A DNA stretch of 64,000 nt, taken from positions 1 to 64,000 of the forward strand of contig CAYTZS010000003.1 in the NCBI GenBank assembly GCA_964442355.1, given 5' to 3'. Position numbers and translations under genes: made by a program. The stretch is from UBA6168 sp964442355 (GTDB taxonomy: Bacteria; Bacteroidota; Bacteroidia; Chitinophagales; Saprospiraceae). Position 1 is the first letter of the stretch; each line of letters begins with the position of its first letter. The notes beneath the pieces were generated by a model that saw only the letters and a program-made list of their open reading frames with translations, was not told where the DNA came from and made no database searches. This document shows positions 25,331 through 35,160 of this stretch, in pieces.

Positions 25331-26398
25331 TTAAAGGCTAATGCGCACGGACAGGTTGTGCGTGCCATCGTAAATCTTCGTTTGGCGGTATGCGTAATCA
25401 AATGCGATGCGAGTAGCATTCTCCTTTTTGCTCGTTGGAACGTTGAGCGTCACACCAGCGGCAAGGCCAGAATAAAGCGGCTCTGCGTTCACGGTATTTT
25501 CAGACGCTACTTGGCCGAAGTCGAGCTTGTATGCTGCACGCAGCATCACCAACTCGTTGTAGGAGAACTCCAAACCAGCACCCATTTGGTCTTCGGAGAA
25601 GGCGTTGGAGGTGTAGTTGCCAAGAGCAGTGAGGCGGGTGTTGCCCACCAGGTAGTAGTCGTAGGACATGCCGATGTTGAGCACCGACTGCATCTCAAAG
25701 GAAGTAGCACGTTGGTTCACCACCAAGCCGTGCTCGCCGTCGAATCCAGGAATCTCGATGGACTGGGACAAACCCTCGCCACGGAACTGCATACGACCAC
25801 CGATGTTGCGGAGCGAAATACCGAACTTGAAGTTTTCACGCTCGCCAGTCACGTACTGAACACCTGCATCGAGGCAAACGCCCGTAGCCGTCACGTCTTC
25901 AACGCCCTCAGACACTGCACGACCCAAAACACCCACAGATACCTTGTTTTCAAAGATGTGGGAGAAGCCAATGCCGAAGTTCATGAACCTTGGCGAGAAG
26001 GTACTGCCCGTGCCTTCCGGTTGGAAGGTGGTCGTACGCTGGATGTCACCAAAATCGAGGGTCATGATGCTGATACCAATGGCGCTGTTCTTGCCAATTT
26101 TTTGTGAAAGGCCAAGTGCGTTGGTGCTGATGCCAGTGCCCCGCAGGTACTCGGAGTGACCGAAAATCACCTCCGTCTTGTTAATCCTGGCAAGGCCTGC
26201 GATGTTCAACATCATTGACTCAACACCGCCTACCATGGAGGTGCTCATGCTGTGCAAGCCTGCACTGCGGGCCCAAGGGTTCATCAACAGCTCAGGTGCG
26301 CCAGCTTCACCCTGACGGTCAGGGTTGCCTGCCTGCACACTGGGAGCCGTCAGCGAAAGCAGGACCAGGGTAAGGAAAAAGTATAATGACTTATTCAT
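25331..26398 (-). CDS. PorV/PorQ-family outer-membrane protein
   Basis: A 355-residue beta-barrel protein of the FadL-like PorV/PorQ family. It has a signal peptide ending PSVQA, then the conserved start GAPELLMNPWARSAGLHSMS with STSMVGGVESMMLNIAGLA, followed by alternating amphipathic strands to a terminal HNLSVRISL. PorV is the type IX shuttle that hands cargo from the translocon to the attachment complex; PorQ belongs to the same family. Sitting between two paralogous cargo-like genes and behind a TonB receptor, it may be a dedicated shuttle or anchor for them. The ATG at 26398 gives the signal peptide; the in-frame ATG at 26482 does not. Confidence 0.85.
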   Translation of the reverse strand: MNKSLYFFLTLVLLSLTAPSVQAGNPDRQGEAGAPELLMNPWARSAGLHSMSTSMVGGVESMMLNIAGLARINKTEVIFGHSEYLRGTGISTNALGLSQKIGKNSAIGISIMTLDFGDIQRTTTFQPEGTGSTFSPRFMNFGIGFSHIFENKVSVGVLGRAVSEGVEDVTATGVCLDAGVQYVTGERENFKFGISLRNIGGRMQFRGEGLSQSIEIPGFDGEHGLVVNQRATSFEMQSVLNIGMSYDYYLVGNTRLTALGNYTSNAFSEDQMGAGLEFSYNELVMLRAAYKLDFGQVASENTVNAEPLYSGLAAGVTLNVPTSKKENATRIAFDYAYRQTKIYDGTHNLSVRISL

Positions 26399-26427
26399 AA
26401 ATTTTCTTTGAGTTTGTGAATGTCCAT

Positions 26428-26468
26428 GAAGCCCGGTTCCAGCTTGAAAATAAGCCGGAACCGGGTTC
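26428..26468 (-). other. intercistronic hairpin between the large protein and PorV-like genes
   Basis: Arms 26428-26445 and 26452-26468 pair over about 17 bases (gaagcccggttccagctt / aagccggaaccgggttc) around a 6-base loop. There is no T-run, so it is likely an mRNA-stability or expression-balancing element inside the operon. Confidence 0.6.
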
Positions 26469-26485
26469 ACAATATCATTCAAGTT

Positions 26486-29400
26486 TTACAAGCCTGTCGG
26501 ATCGTACTGACGAGTGATGCCGAACCACTTCAGGGTGCGCTCGCCCAGTTCACCTGCGTCAACGTGAACGAGGTAAACACCTGCCGCAACAGGGATGCCC
26601 TTGTTATTCTTCAAATCCCACTCGATGTCGGGTATGATTTGTGAGCCAGGCGTGCCAGTGCCTTTAGGTGGGCCAGGCAACTCGTCCCGGTTGTACTGAC
26701 GGATAAACTTACCGTCCAGCGAGTAAATCGTCACCGTACACTTGGCAGGCAGGTTCGTGATTTTCACTACGTTGGACAAGCGGCCATCTTCGTAGTCGGA
26801 GAAGGCGTAGTATGGGTTTGGCACCATGTTGATCTTGTCCAAAGCCTCGTTCACCTCTTCTTCGTTCAGCGCAACAGCTTGTTTGCCGTCAATCTTGAAG
26901 CGATAGGTTGGGTAACCGTTGTACTGCTCGGTGCCCTTGCTTACTTCATACGGATTATCCACCCGCAGCTTGATGGTCAAATCGTTAGGAATAAGGCCAT
27001 CTGTGTAAGGAAGCATCTGTGTGCCGCTTGCCATCAATGGCATACCAGCCCAAGTCACCCGCTTGAGTGCGTTCACCTTTTTCAGGTCGCTCTCATTTGG
27101 GTGGAAACGCTCACGCAGGTATGCGCACTCGTCGTACTCTTCGTAGGTTACAAAAACTGCGTGTTGTCCACCAGCGTACCAAATCATCGGCGAGTTCAGG
27201 TCGTCGAAGTTGTAGTCCGACGGAAACAACATCTGCGAGGTCGGGTTGAACATCATGTCGGCACCGTTTGGCTTGCCGTCGTTGTAGTTGTCCAAATAGC
27301 CGCTTGCAGCCGAGTAGGCAGAGTTTTCACCAAAGAAGATGTTGAGGCGTTTGCCAGTTTCAACGTCAATGGCATAGCCAGGGAACCAGCCCATGCCAAT
27401 GTCATCGCCGTCTGGGTCTGGCAGACCGTCACCGTCGCTGTCATCTTTGCCAACCGAAGGCGAGTTGCGAAGGTCGAAGCTGAGGATTGGGTTGGCTGAT
27501 GTGCCACCTTCTGCCAACATCTGTGAACCATCTTCACGCTGAGCAAAGCTTGCATAGTCAGGATTCATCATCTCAACGATGACACAACGGCTCCACTTGC
27601 TCTTGTCGCTTGTGAAGACAATGTCAACGTTGTTGAGGTCAGCCAGCAGGTCCTCTTTTACAACCAATGAGTTCTGTTGGCTCTTCCATCCTGGTGTGAG
27701 GTAGAATGGGTACTCCGTCGTGCCAATCCTTGAACGGTAGTCGGCAAGTTGGTAGGGCACAAAAGAACCATCACCGATAGCACCTAAAGTAGTTTCGTGG
27801 TGGCAGTTCCAGCTTTCATCAAAGCGGACGTAGTCGAACGCCACATTGATTGCGCCCGGCAGGTCTTCCACGGTAAATCCATCCGTTACTGCATTGAACC
27901 AAACAGGACCGTTTACATCCCTGTATTCTTGCTCGTTGCCGATTGCACCATCTGTTTCATCAGCACACTCACCAGCATCAGCTGTTTGGCCAATGGTTAC
28001 CGTAAAGCCATACTGACCAAAGATTTGCTCATTGAGGAAATCGAGCGACTTGTCCGATACGGTTTCGTCACCGGTGCTGAGGTTTTTCAGTTTCCAAGTA
28101 ACATCACCATCGAGTTTGTCATTCGACATGTTCTCGTCCTCGAAAGTGATTTCGTACTCACCGTCAACCACTTCCAACGGGTTGAAAATAGCTACATCGA
28201 TTGGGCCACGGCCATCTTTGTAAACGATGGTACCATCGAAAGTGCCATCGAGGATTTGGGCCTTGGTCTCGTCGGACATATCAAGGAAGTTGCCGCCAGC
28301 GCCGATGCCATCCAATCGGGTAATCACTGCGCCATCGCCGTAGTTAGCGTTCAGCTTGCGGTCAACGATTGGTCGAGGAATAACTGTGTATGGGAAGCCG
28401 TCGCCGTTTGGACCGATGTTGTTACGTCCTACCAAGAAAGTGTTCTTTTGGCCAACTTGCGTCAGCGGGTCGAACTGGAGGAAGTTATTGGTACCATAAG
28501 CAAGTGCCGTGTAGTAGTACTTCCTGTGGTTAATCAAGCGACGGTCGCCAGTAGCGAACTGGTCATCCTGGAAGTTGAAAGTGTGGCGAACACCGTTGTC
28601 CAGTGCCTCAATTTTCACTTCCGGATAGTAGATGAACTCTGGTTGAGTAGGATCCAAAACAGCGCCTGGGTTTTCGATGGAAATCCAATTGTACAATGAC
28701 TTGATGTTATTGCGAACATCCACCCAATAAACCAATTTGGCTTTGGTTGGGTCGTCGAATTCGGCAGTGCTGACGTTCGGGTTAGCCACTTGATAAATCA
28801 GGTAACCTTCGAAGTTGTAAGTGGAGTCAATGTTTGGGATGTCGGTAGGCAAACCAATCACGTTTTCAACGTAGCTCTCCTGATAGTTGTTGGAAGCTGG
28901 TGCTGGCCTGTTGGTCAGTACGGCGATTACTTCCCTGTCCAATGCTACCCAGTCAACGTCTGGAGCATCTGGGCCATCAATGATGTCGAAGCAGTTGTCG
29001 AACAAGTCCTGAGCAAGGTCGTCAGCAAACTGCAACTTGGTAATGTCTGGGCAAGGATAATCCATGTTTGGCACCCAAACTGCACCAACAATCAGCTCAT
29101 TCGTAGCACCTGGCTGAAGGATGAACGGACCAGAAGCCTGAACTGTACGACGGTCGTAAGCTGGCAAACCATTTGGGAACTCTGGGCCAGGGCGGCACAT
29201 TGACCAACCGTTTGCATCGTCTGGATCGTCAACGAAAGCATAGTCAATCAAGTTAGTGCCAGCTGGGTCGTAAGCATCACCACCAAATGTGAACGGCGTA
29301 CCGTCTTTCCAGCTACCAGAAAGGTAGCGGTAGAACTCTACGTCAGTAGCTGGGTCGGTGGTACCTGGAGGTGGGCCACCGATTGTGTTATTGAAATAGG

Positions 29401-30550
29401 TGAACGAAGACATGCCAAGTTCATTGCCATTCTCATCTTCTGGTCCACGGAAGTAGTCAACACCGATGATGGGCACATTCGTACCGTAGGTGGCAACACC
29501 ATCACAAACGATGCCTGGCTGGCCGTCTTCTGCGTCCACGTTGTAGGTGTAGGCAAGGCTCCTGTCAATGTCGCAACCCACGTAGTCGTCAAGGTGGCAA
29601 CCCAAGTCAGCATCCACCCACATGGCGAAGAAGGTACTGTCAATGTCTTCTTTTGCACGGTTGATGAGCTTGTAGCGCTGGAAGGTCATGTCGTTGATTT
29701 GGTCGTTGGTTGAGTAACCAAATGCCTGAACCTGTACTTCCATACGAATGGGGATACCATTCGTCTCACCGTGGATTGCTCCACCACCTTCATCGTTGTA
29801 AATCCAGAAAATCATCTCATCTGGGAACTGTGGAGGGAACTCCTCGCAACCACGGATTTCGATGGTCGGGAAGTCGCCTTCCAGTGGCTCGTACTGGCCG
29901 TCAGCATCTTGGTCAAAGAAACCTGCAAGACCTTGGTCAGTATCAGGCAATGTAAAGTTGTGTACCGAAAAGAAAAACTCGTTCCTTTTGCCTGGCCAGC
30001 CCTTCACACCTGCTGGAATCATGTCTTCGGTGTATGGCGCTCCACCATTCACAGCCTCTTGCCAGAAGGAAAGGTGCTGTTTGATTTCTTGCCCAGAAAC
30101 CTCGAACATTTTGTCCCAGTTGTCGCAAACTTCTTTGGTCGTTGTACCCTCGTCTGGGTCGAGTGGGCCAGGCCAGAAGTCGCTGTTACCGCCGTTGTTG
30201 CCATAAGTTTGGCAAGCTACTTTAAGGTTGTTACCGCTGTCATAACCACCGAGCCAAACTGCACCAGCAAAAATCGAGGACACCTCGACTTGGCCAAGCG
30301 GCACTTTCGGCACGACGTATTTGCCGTCGCTACGGTCCCACCAAACGTCACCACCTGTGGTCAAGCGGGCACGCACGTTGTTCACATCTTGGTCAATCTG
30401 GGCCTTGGCCGTTACGCAGGCCTCCCGGAAATTGACCGAGTTTTTGCTGGGCTTCTTGCTTTGCCTGCTTGGGTCATAGTACGCATGAGCCGAGGAAGCA
30501 AAGACCAAAATCGCCACAGCAGTCGTCAATATTGTTTTTAAACTACGCAT
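26486..30550 (-). CDS. large exported protein, long paralogue (T9SS-type tail)
   Basis: A 1354-residue protein with a signal peptide (TILTTAVAILVFASSAHA). It is homologous to the neighbouring short paralogue from end to end, except for about 500 extra residues inserted between the IPRP segment (around 735) and VPNPYY (1243-1248). The insert contains an Asp-rich calcium-type loop, DSDGDGLPDPDGDDIG. The C-terminus (KITNLPAKCTVTIYSLDGKF ... GVYLVHVDAGE) is of FlgD-like/type IX sorting type. The architecture is common in Saprospiria-like genomes as far as I recall, but I know of no function. It probably assembles outside the cell with the TonB receptor encoded just upstream (165 bp). Confidence 0.8.
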   Translation of the reverse strand: MRSLKTILTTAVAILVFASSAHAYYDPSRQSKKPSKNSVNFREACVTAKAQIDQDVNNVRARLTTGGDVWWDRSDGKYVVPKVPLGQVEVSSIFAGAVWLGGYDSGNNLKVACQTYGNNGGNSDFWPGPLDPDEGTTTKEVCDNWDKMFEVSGQEIKQHLSFWQEAVNGGAPYTEDMIPAGVKGWPGKRNEFFFSVHNFTLPDTDQGLAGFFDQDADGQYEPLEGDFPTIEIRGCEEFPPQFPDEMIFWIYNDEGGGAIHGETNGIPIRMEVQVQAFGYSTNDQINDMTFQRYKLINRAKEDIDSTFFAMWVDADLGCHLDDYVGCDIDRSLAYTYNVDAEDGQPGIVCDGVATYGTNVPIIGVDYFRGPEDENGNELGMSSFTYFNNTIGGPPPGTTDPATDVEFYRYLSGSWKDGTPFTFGGDAYDPAGTNLIDYAFVDDPDDANGWSMCRPGPEFPNGLPAYDRRTVQASGPFILQPGATNELIVGAVWVPNMDYPCPDITKLQFADDLAQDLFDNCFDIIDGPDAPDVDWVALDREVIAVLTNRPAPASNNYQESYVENVIGLPTDIPNIDSTYNFEGYLIYQVANPNVSTAEFDDPTKAKLVYWVDVRNNIKSLYNWISIENPGAVLDPTQPEFIYYPEVKIEALDNGVRHTFNFQDDQFATGDRRLINHRKYYYTALAYGTNNFLQFDPLTQVGQKNTFLVGRNNIGPNGDGFPYTVIPRPIVDRKLNANYGDGAVITRLDGIGAGGNFLDMSDETKAQILDGTFDGTIVYKDGRGPIDVAIFNPLEVVDGEYEITFEDENMSNDKLDGDVTWKLKNLSTGDETVSDKSLDFLNEQIFGQYGFTVTIGQTADAGECADETDGAIGNEQEYRDVNGPVWFNAVTDGFTVEDLPGAINVAFDYVRFDESWNCHHETTLGAIGDGSFVPYQLADYRSRIGTTEYPFYLTPGWKSQQNSLVVKEDLLADLNNVDIVFTSDKSKWSRCVIVEMMNPDYASFAQREDGSQMLAEGGTSANPILSFDLRNSPSVGKDDSDGDGLPDPDGDDIGMGWFPGYAIDVETGKRLNIFFGENSAYSAASGYLDNYNDGKPNGADMMFNPTSQMLFPSDYNFDDLNSPMIWYAGGQHAVFVTYEEYDECAYLRERFHPNESDLKKVNALKRVTWAGMPLMASGTQMLPYTDGLIPNDLTIKLRVDNPYEVSKGTEQYNGYPTYRFKIDGKQAVALNEEEVNEALDKINMVPNPYYAFSDYEDGRLSNVVKITNLPAKCTVTIYSLDGKFIRQYNRDELPGPPKGTGTPGSQIIPDIEWDLKNNKGIPVAAGVYLVHVDAGELGERTLKWFGITRQYDPTGL

Positions 30551-30667
30551 GGTTCAAAAATTTGGTTTTATTGCCGAGGGGTTGGATTTACTCATTTTAT
30601 CTTCCATTTAGTGGCGCTAAAACGAGACAACCAACCGTGCAGCAACAATTTCAAAATTTATTCAATT

Positions 30668-30702
30668 TTGGTGAAAGCAGATTTTTAGGCTGCTTTCACC
30701 AA
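30668..30702 (-). terminator. hairpin after the TonB receptor gene
   Basis: A perfect 13-bp stem (ttggtgaaagcag 30668-30680, ctgctttcaccaa 30690-30702), 14 bases past the receptor stop. The minus strand continues AT-rich (aattgaataaatttt), so it may be a partial terminator ahead of the large-protein gene. Confidence 0.6.
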
Positions 30703-30715
30703 GTTTATTTTATGA

Positions 30716-33700
30716 TTAGAAATCAAAGATAGCACCCAAGAATACCCTACGTGGAAGGCTGTAGTTGTCTGGGTTCAACATCCTCCACTGGTAGGAAGCC
30801 AAGTATGCTTCTGCGCTTTGGCCTGCACCTGTAGCGTTTGCAAGCAAGAGGGCACCACGGGCTGAGTTGAGGAAGCCGTCATCGTCTGGCTCGCCAGAGT
30901 AGGCATAAACGCCCTGGATGTTGCGCCTGTCAAACAGGTTGGAAACACGGACGTAAATGTTCATGCCAATGCTGCGCTTTGCACCTTCCTTCGTGAGGTT
31001 GAACTGCTTGTCCAACTGCATGTTGACCGTGCTGTTCCAAGGCAACCTTGAGCCGTTGACTGCACCTTTGATACCAGATGAACCGAAAGATTCTGGCTGG
31101 ATGGCAGCTGTGAATGGACGACCAGAAACAGTGATGACTGCGACGTTCAAACCTGTGTTTGCAAGGATGTCAAGACCTGCAATGCGAGGACCATTGTATG
31201 CTTTGCCTGAACCGTAGCGGTAGTCAACGATGGCACTGATGCGGTGACGCTCGTCGTAGCTCATTGGGAACAGCGTACGCTGGATACCCCTTGAGCCCAA
31301 GCTCCTTGAAGATTCAGTATTCGAACCTGTGCCATCAGCAAACTGGAGTGTATAGGCCAAGTTCATCTGAATGTTGCCAGTCCTGCGGAGGTCATAGCTA
31401 ACAGAGAATGCCTTAACCGTTGCAAAGTCCAAGTTGTCGAAAGTCTCGTAGGCGTTGACCGGAGCTGGCACATACAGGTAGTAGCGGCTCTGAATCATGT
31501 CACGAAGTTCCTTGTAGTAAGCAGAGAGTTTCAAGGCAGAGTTGGCACCAACCCTTTGCTGGAAACCCAACTCATAGGTCACTGTGCGCTCTGGCTTCAG
31601 GTTGGCGTTGCTGCGCAATCCACTACCATTTTGCTCCCAGTAGAAGTAAGTCAATGGGCTAACTTGTGAGTTGGATGGTGGACGCTGAACGAGTACGTCG
31701 TAGTTGGCGAAGAAGTTTGCCTCGTCAGAAATCGGGAACGAGAATGCCAAACGGGGCATCCAGTTGATTTGTGGCGTGTAATCTTCGAAGGAGATGTCTG
31801 GATCGAAGTTACGGTTAGTGATGTCACGCTTGGTTTCATCGTCTTCTGCATAGCGAGGATAAACGATGGTACCACCAAAGACATCAGAACCATCGTTGGC
31901 AGGTGCACCATTCGGGAAGTACCAAGTATTATCGTCACGGTAAGCTTTTACCGTCTCGCCACCGTCGCTAGTCACGTACACTTTGAAGTCATCGGCGATG
32001 TTGCCTGGCCGCTCACCTCCAAAACGGGATTGGAAGTCTGAAGCCGTCATTACGTCGTAAAGTGAGTATGGATCTTTCAATACTTTGGTGTTGGCATCGA
32101 AACGGTCAACACGCACACCCACCCGGAAGAACACGTCCCTGAATTTGAACTTGTCCTGGATGTAGGCAGCTTGATAGTTTGGCTCAAAAGCAGCAACTGG
32201 GAATGTACGGATGCCGTTTTCGTCAGTTGCCGTGAAGAAGTCTTCAAATGTGATACCGTCGAGGCGGTTGCCGAGGTAGTCATATCCCCAGTAGTTTATC
32301 AAACCATCGTCGTTCAACTCACGAGCCGAGAACATGTCAAGGCTAAGATCGTTTGGATCAAAGCCATCCACGTTGACGTACTGGTTGAGCGGTATGTTCA
32401 ATTTCTCGCGTACCCTTTTGAAGAAAAGGTTGTCCGAGCTTCCAGTAACGGTAGCTGGTGCGTAAATAGGAACGTCAATTGAATCAACGAAAATCTCGCC
32501 AGTAGGTACTATAATCGTGGTTCTCGTGCCCGGTTGGTAACCCACTATCTGGGTTGAATCAAGACCTTGACCTTCGATGTGCTCGTTGGCGTGAAGCCTT
32601 GCAGAGTTCCAAAGTCCACGTGGATTGATGTCATAGCCACGTTGGATGGACTGCTCGTAAAGAATACCGAATTGAATGTTGTGACGGTTGCTACCTGAAC
32701 CGCCTGGCACCAATTCGAAAGAAGTATTTGCGTTGAAAGTGTAAAGCTCACTTTCACGCTTTTGGTTGAGGTTGTAAACAGAACCTATGTTAACGTGGTG
32801 GTCAGACCATACGTTTGACAAGGTTGTTGGTGTACGACCGTTGATGGTTTCAAAATCAGCAAAATCGTTGAAATCGGCACCATTGTTAGGAATGTAACGG
32901 GTCAATACAGGATTGATGTCCGTGTTTGGCGTGTAGCTATTCAGAATCCTAGTATAGTCAACCTGGCCATCATACAAAACAAGCGTATCTTGGTTTGAAA
33001 AGTCCTCAATCACATCGATAGTAGGATCCCAAGTCAGGTCGTACTTTCCGATGTAGCCGTAGTTGAAAAGGTTGTCACCGTGGCGAGGGTCAGCCACCTT
33101 GGATTTGGCCAACTCATAGCCAAATTGGAGGGTATAAACTGCATTCTGGATAACAGAGCCTTTGTTTTCTGAGCCTGAAGTGTTACCGCCCAACCTGTGA
33201 CGGAAGCGGAAGTTACCACGCAAGCGGGAGTCATCTGCTGTTGGGTTGTTGTGCGAGTTAAATACACGCCAGTTTCCTGGAGTGAATTTGTTCTCAATAT
33301 TATAATAGGTGCCAGACAGCGTGACGTCAATGTTTTTGCCAAGGTTGGCATCAATCTTACCATTGAGGTCAAGAGTCGTACGGTCTTCGTTAGGGCGGTA
33401 TTCAAGTTTGTTTACGCCCGTGTTGTCAACGTACTGCGCTTCTGGGTAAACAGTAGCTCCAACAATACGAATTGGATTAGCCTCTAGCTGGTCACGCACC
33501 TCATCAGTGATGCTATAAACTGGGATAGCAGGAGGATCGTCGTCTTTGTTGTACTGATACTGGCCATTGATACGGTAGCCAAGCAACGTCTTACCACCTT
33601 TCTTTACAAGGGGACCGCTCAACTGCAAGCTTAAGAGGTCTTGGTAGTAAGGATCTGTAAGCCTTGAGGTCTCAATCTCCACGCCACCGCTGAATGCCTC

Positions 33701-34375
33701 TGATGGGCCTTTCGTGGTGATTGAGATTACACCACCAGTAACGTCGCCGTAGCGAGCTTCGACACCACCTGTGATAACCTGCAACTCTTCGATGGCCTGC
33801 TTTGGAGGCAGGTTACCCGAAACCCGCACACCATCTATGAAATAGAGTGTGGAGCTGGAACGGGAACCACGAATGTTGAGCGCACCGCCTTCGTCAGCGG
33901 ATGCAACACCAGCGGTATAGGAGGCCAGGGCATTTACGTCACGGGTAGGCAGTGCCTTAATTTGTTCAGAGGTCAAAGACCCGCCCGTGGTAGTGTTGTC
34001 CTGTTCGATAACTGGCCTTTCGTATTTGACAACTACCTCTACAAGCTGTACACCAGATGAAATCTTGGCGTCCAATTTGTTGGCTCTGCCGCCTACGATG
34101 ACCATACCCGTGATCCTGGATGATTGGTACCCCGTAAAGGAGAACTCCACATCGTAGGTTCCAGGGTCAAGCGCCGAAATACTGTAGTAGCCTTCGATAT
34201 CAGTTTCCGTTCCGGTCTTCAACTCTCCATTTTTGTAGAGGGCTACCGTTCCGAAAATGATAGGCTCGCCTGTTTCAGCATCAGTCACTTTTCCTTCAAG
34301 CTTGGTCTGGGCAAAAGCCACGACCCCCGCTAGCAGGAAGGTGAATGTGAGTAGTAAATAACGTGCCATAAACAT
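30716..34375 (-). CDS. TonB-dependent receptor with CarboxypepD_reg domain
   Basis: An outer-membrane active transporter of about 1219 residues. It has a signal peptide (LLLTFTFLLAGVVAFAQ), a CarboxypepD_reg-like beta domain (about 25-115, GKVTDAETGEPIIFGTVALY), a plug domain (about 120-240, with ALPTRDVNALASYTAGVAS, the LNIRGSRSSSTLYFIDGVRV motif and GGVEARYGDVTGGVISITTK), and a long 22-strand barrel ending in FLGAIFDF. No SusD-type partner lipoprotein follows; instead the two large exported proteins and a PorV-like barrel do. The frame is open to 34456, but the ATG at 34375 (or 34369) gives the signal peptide. The substrate is unknown. Confidence 0.9.
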   Translation of the reverse strand: MFMARYLLLTFTFLLAGVVAFAQTKLEGKVTDAETGEPIIFGTVALYKNGELKTGTETDIEGYYSISALDPGTYDVEFSFTGYQSSRITGMVIVGGRANKLDAKISSGVQLVEVVVKYERPVIEQDNTTTGGSLTSEQIKALPTRDVNALASYTAGVASADEGGALNIRGSRSSSTLYFIDGVRVSGNLPPKQAIEELQVITGGVEARYGDVTGGVISITTKGPSEAFSGGVEIETSRLTDPYYQDLLSLQLSGPLVKKGGKTLLGYRINGQYQYNKDDDPPAIPVYSITDEVRDQLEANPIRIVGATVYPEAQYVDNTGVNKLEYRPNEDRTTLDLNGKIDANLGKNIDVTLSGTYYNIENKFTPGNWRVFNSHNNPTADDSRLRGNFRFRHRLGGNTSGSENKGSVIQNAVYTLQFGYELAKSKVADPRHGDNLFNYGYIGKYDLTWDPTIDVIEDFSNQDTLVLYDGQVDYTRILNSYTPNTDINPVLTRYIPNNGADFNDFADFETINGRTPTTLSNVWSDHHVNIGSVYNLNQKRESELYTFNANTSFELVPGGSGSNRHNIQFGILYEQSIQRGYDINPRGLWNSARLHANEHIEGQGLDSTQIVGYQPGTRTTIIVPTGEIFVDSIDVPIYAPATVTGSSDNLFFKRVREKLNIPLNQYVNVDGFDPNDLSLDMFSARELNDDGLINYWGYDYLGNRLDGITFEDFFTATDENGIRTFPVAAFEPNYQAAYIQDKFKFRDVFFRVGVRVDRFDANTKVLKDPYSLYDVMTASDFQSRFGGERPGNIADDFKVYVTSDGGETVKAYRDDNTWYFPNGAPANDGSDVFGGTIVYPRYAEDDETKRDITNRNFDPDISFEDYTPQINWMPRLAFSFPISDEANFFANYDVLVQRPPSNSQVSPLTYFYWEQNGSGLRSNANLKPERTVTYELGFQQRVGANSALKLSAYYKELRDMIQSRYYLYVPAPVNAYETFDNLDFATVKAFSVSYDLRRTGNIQMNLAYTLQFADGTGSNTESSRSLGSRGIQRTLFPMSYDERHRISAIVDYRYGSGKAYNGPRIAGLDILANTGLNVAVITVSGRPFTAAIQPESFGSSGIKGAVNGSRLPWNSTVNMQLDKQFNLTKEGAKRSIGMNIYVRVSNLFDRRNIQGVYAYSGEPDDDGFLNSARGALLLANATGAGQSAEAYLASYQWRMLNPDNYSLPRRVFLGAIFDF

Positions 34376-34547
34376 GAGTTTTATTTGTAATGAAAATTTA
34401 AGCGAAAATGCAACTAGTAGAAAGTGCGCAAACTTAGTGAAAGATACTTTCCCCACAAAATCAACTGTGACACCTAAAAATTGAAAATGCGGGTAGTGTC
34501 AAATGCGTTCCCAAAAAGCTAGGTAAACAGGCCTTTTGCTCACGATA

Positions 34548-34555
34548 CAAATGTA
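34548..34555 (-). promoter_or_regulatory. possible -7 box for the TonB receptor operon
   Basis: The minus strand reads TACATTTG, matching the Bacteroidota -7 consensus TAnnTTTG, about 173 bases before the receptor start. No convincing TTTG -33 box is at the right distance, so this is weak. Confidence 0.3.
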
Positions 34556-34944
34556 GTGTGGTCATGCTTTTTACACTTGCCATTCTGCATCAAAAGTCAG
34601 CTTTTTGATGACTACTCTTTTTCAATAGAAACAATCGCCCTTAAACATTAAACACCAAGTGTGGTAGAAGAAAGAAAAGCTTTAAGAGAAAAGAATCATT
34701 ACTAACAACTTGATTTTTAAACACTTATCTTTAAAGTCAAGATAAATCCATTCCTACATTTTCAGTTGTAAAAGTGCCTACACAAAGTCTATTGGCAGGG
34801 AAGCAGGAGGAAATTCACCCAAAAATCAGGTTTTTGAGCTAAAGAAAAAGCTATCAACAATTGTAAGATTGCAAGTAGTCTTGAGTGCTGACATCAGCTT
34901 TTGCAACCCTCCTGACAATTTGGAGCTACCCTAGAAAACAAAAA

Positions 34945-34966
34945 AGCCCTGCCAAAGGCGAGGGCT
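34945..34966 (-). terminator. minus-strand intrinsic terminator without an upstream gene
   Basis: agccctgcc-aaag-gcgagggct folds into a stem with one irregular pair. On the minus strand it is followed by TTTTTTG. No annotated gene on that strand ends here. Confidence 0.65.
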
Positions 34967-35027
34967 GAGAATCTGAACAGGATTAATTTATCTGAATAAA
35001 TGGAGAATTGAACTTCGGAAAAAAGGC

Positions 35028-35048
35028 GTGGCATCCCTAGGATGCCAC
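35028..35048 (-). terminator. second minus-strand terminator without an upstream gene
   Basis: A perfect 9-bp stem (gtggcatcc 35028-35036, ggatgccac 35040-35048) followed on the minus strand by cgccTTTTTT. It lies 60-80 bp upstream of the first such terminator on that strand. Confidence 0.65.
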
Positions 35049-35129
35049 GGTGCTTAAAACTAAATGGTAATACATGAAACTTAAATACAGAACAAAGGTA
35101 GTTCCCGAGTGGCCGGGAAGACTACGCTG

Positions 35130-35160
35130 ATTTTAACCAGTTTTGATTCAATTTTAACCA
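35130..35160 (+). promoter_or_regulatory. direct-repeat operator for an AraC-type regulator
   Basis: The word attttaacca occurs at 35130-35139 and again at 35151-35160, exactly 21 bp apart (two helical turns on the same face). This is the spacing expected for AraC-family half-sites. It lies 53 bp before the regulator's start codon, suggesting autoregulation and perhaps control of the divergent surface locus. Confidence 0.55.

Noticed and set aside
30716..34375. SusC of a polysaccharide utilisation locus
   Set aside because: No SusD-like lipoprotein follows and the neighbours are not glycosidases, so only TonB-dependent receptor is stated.
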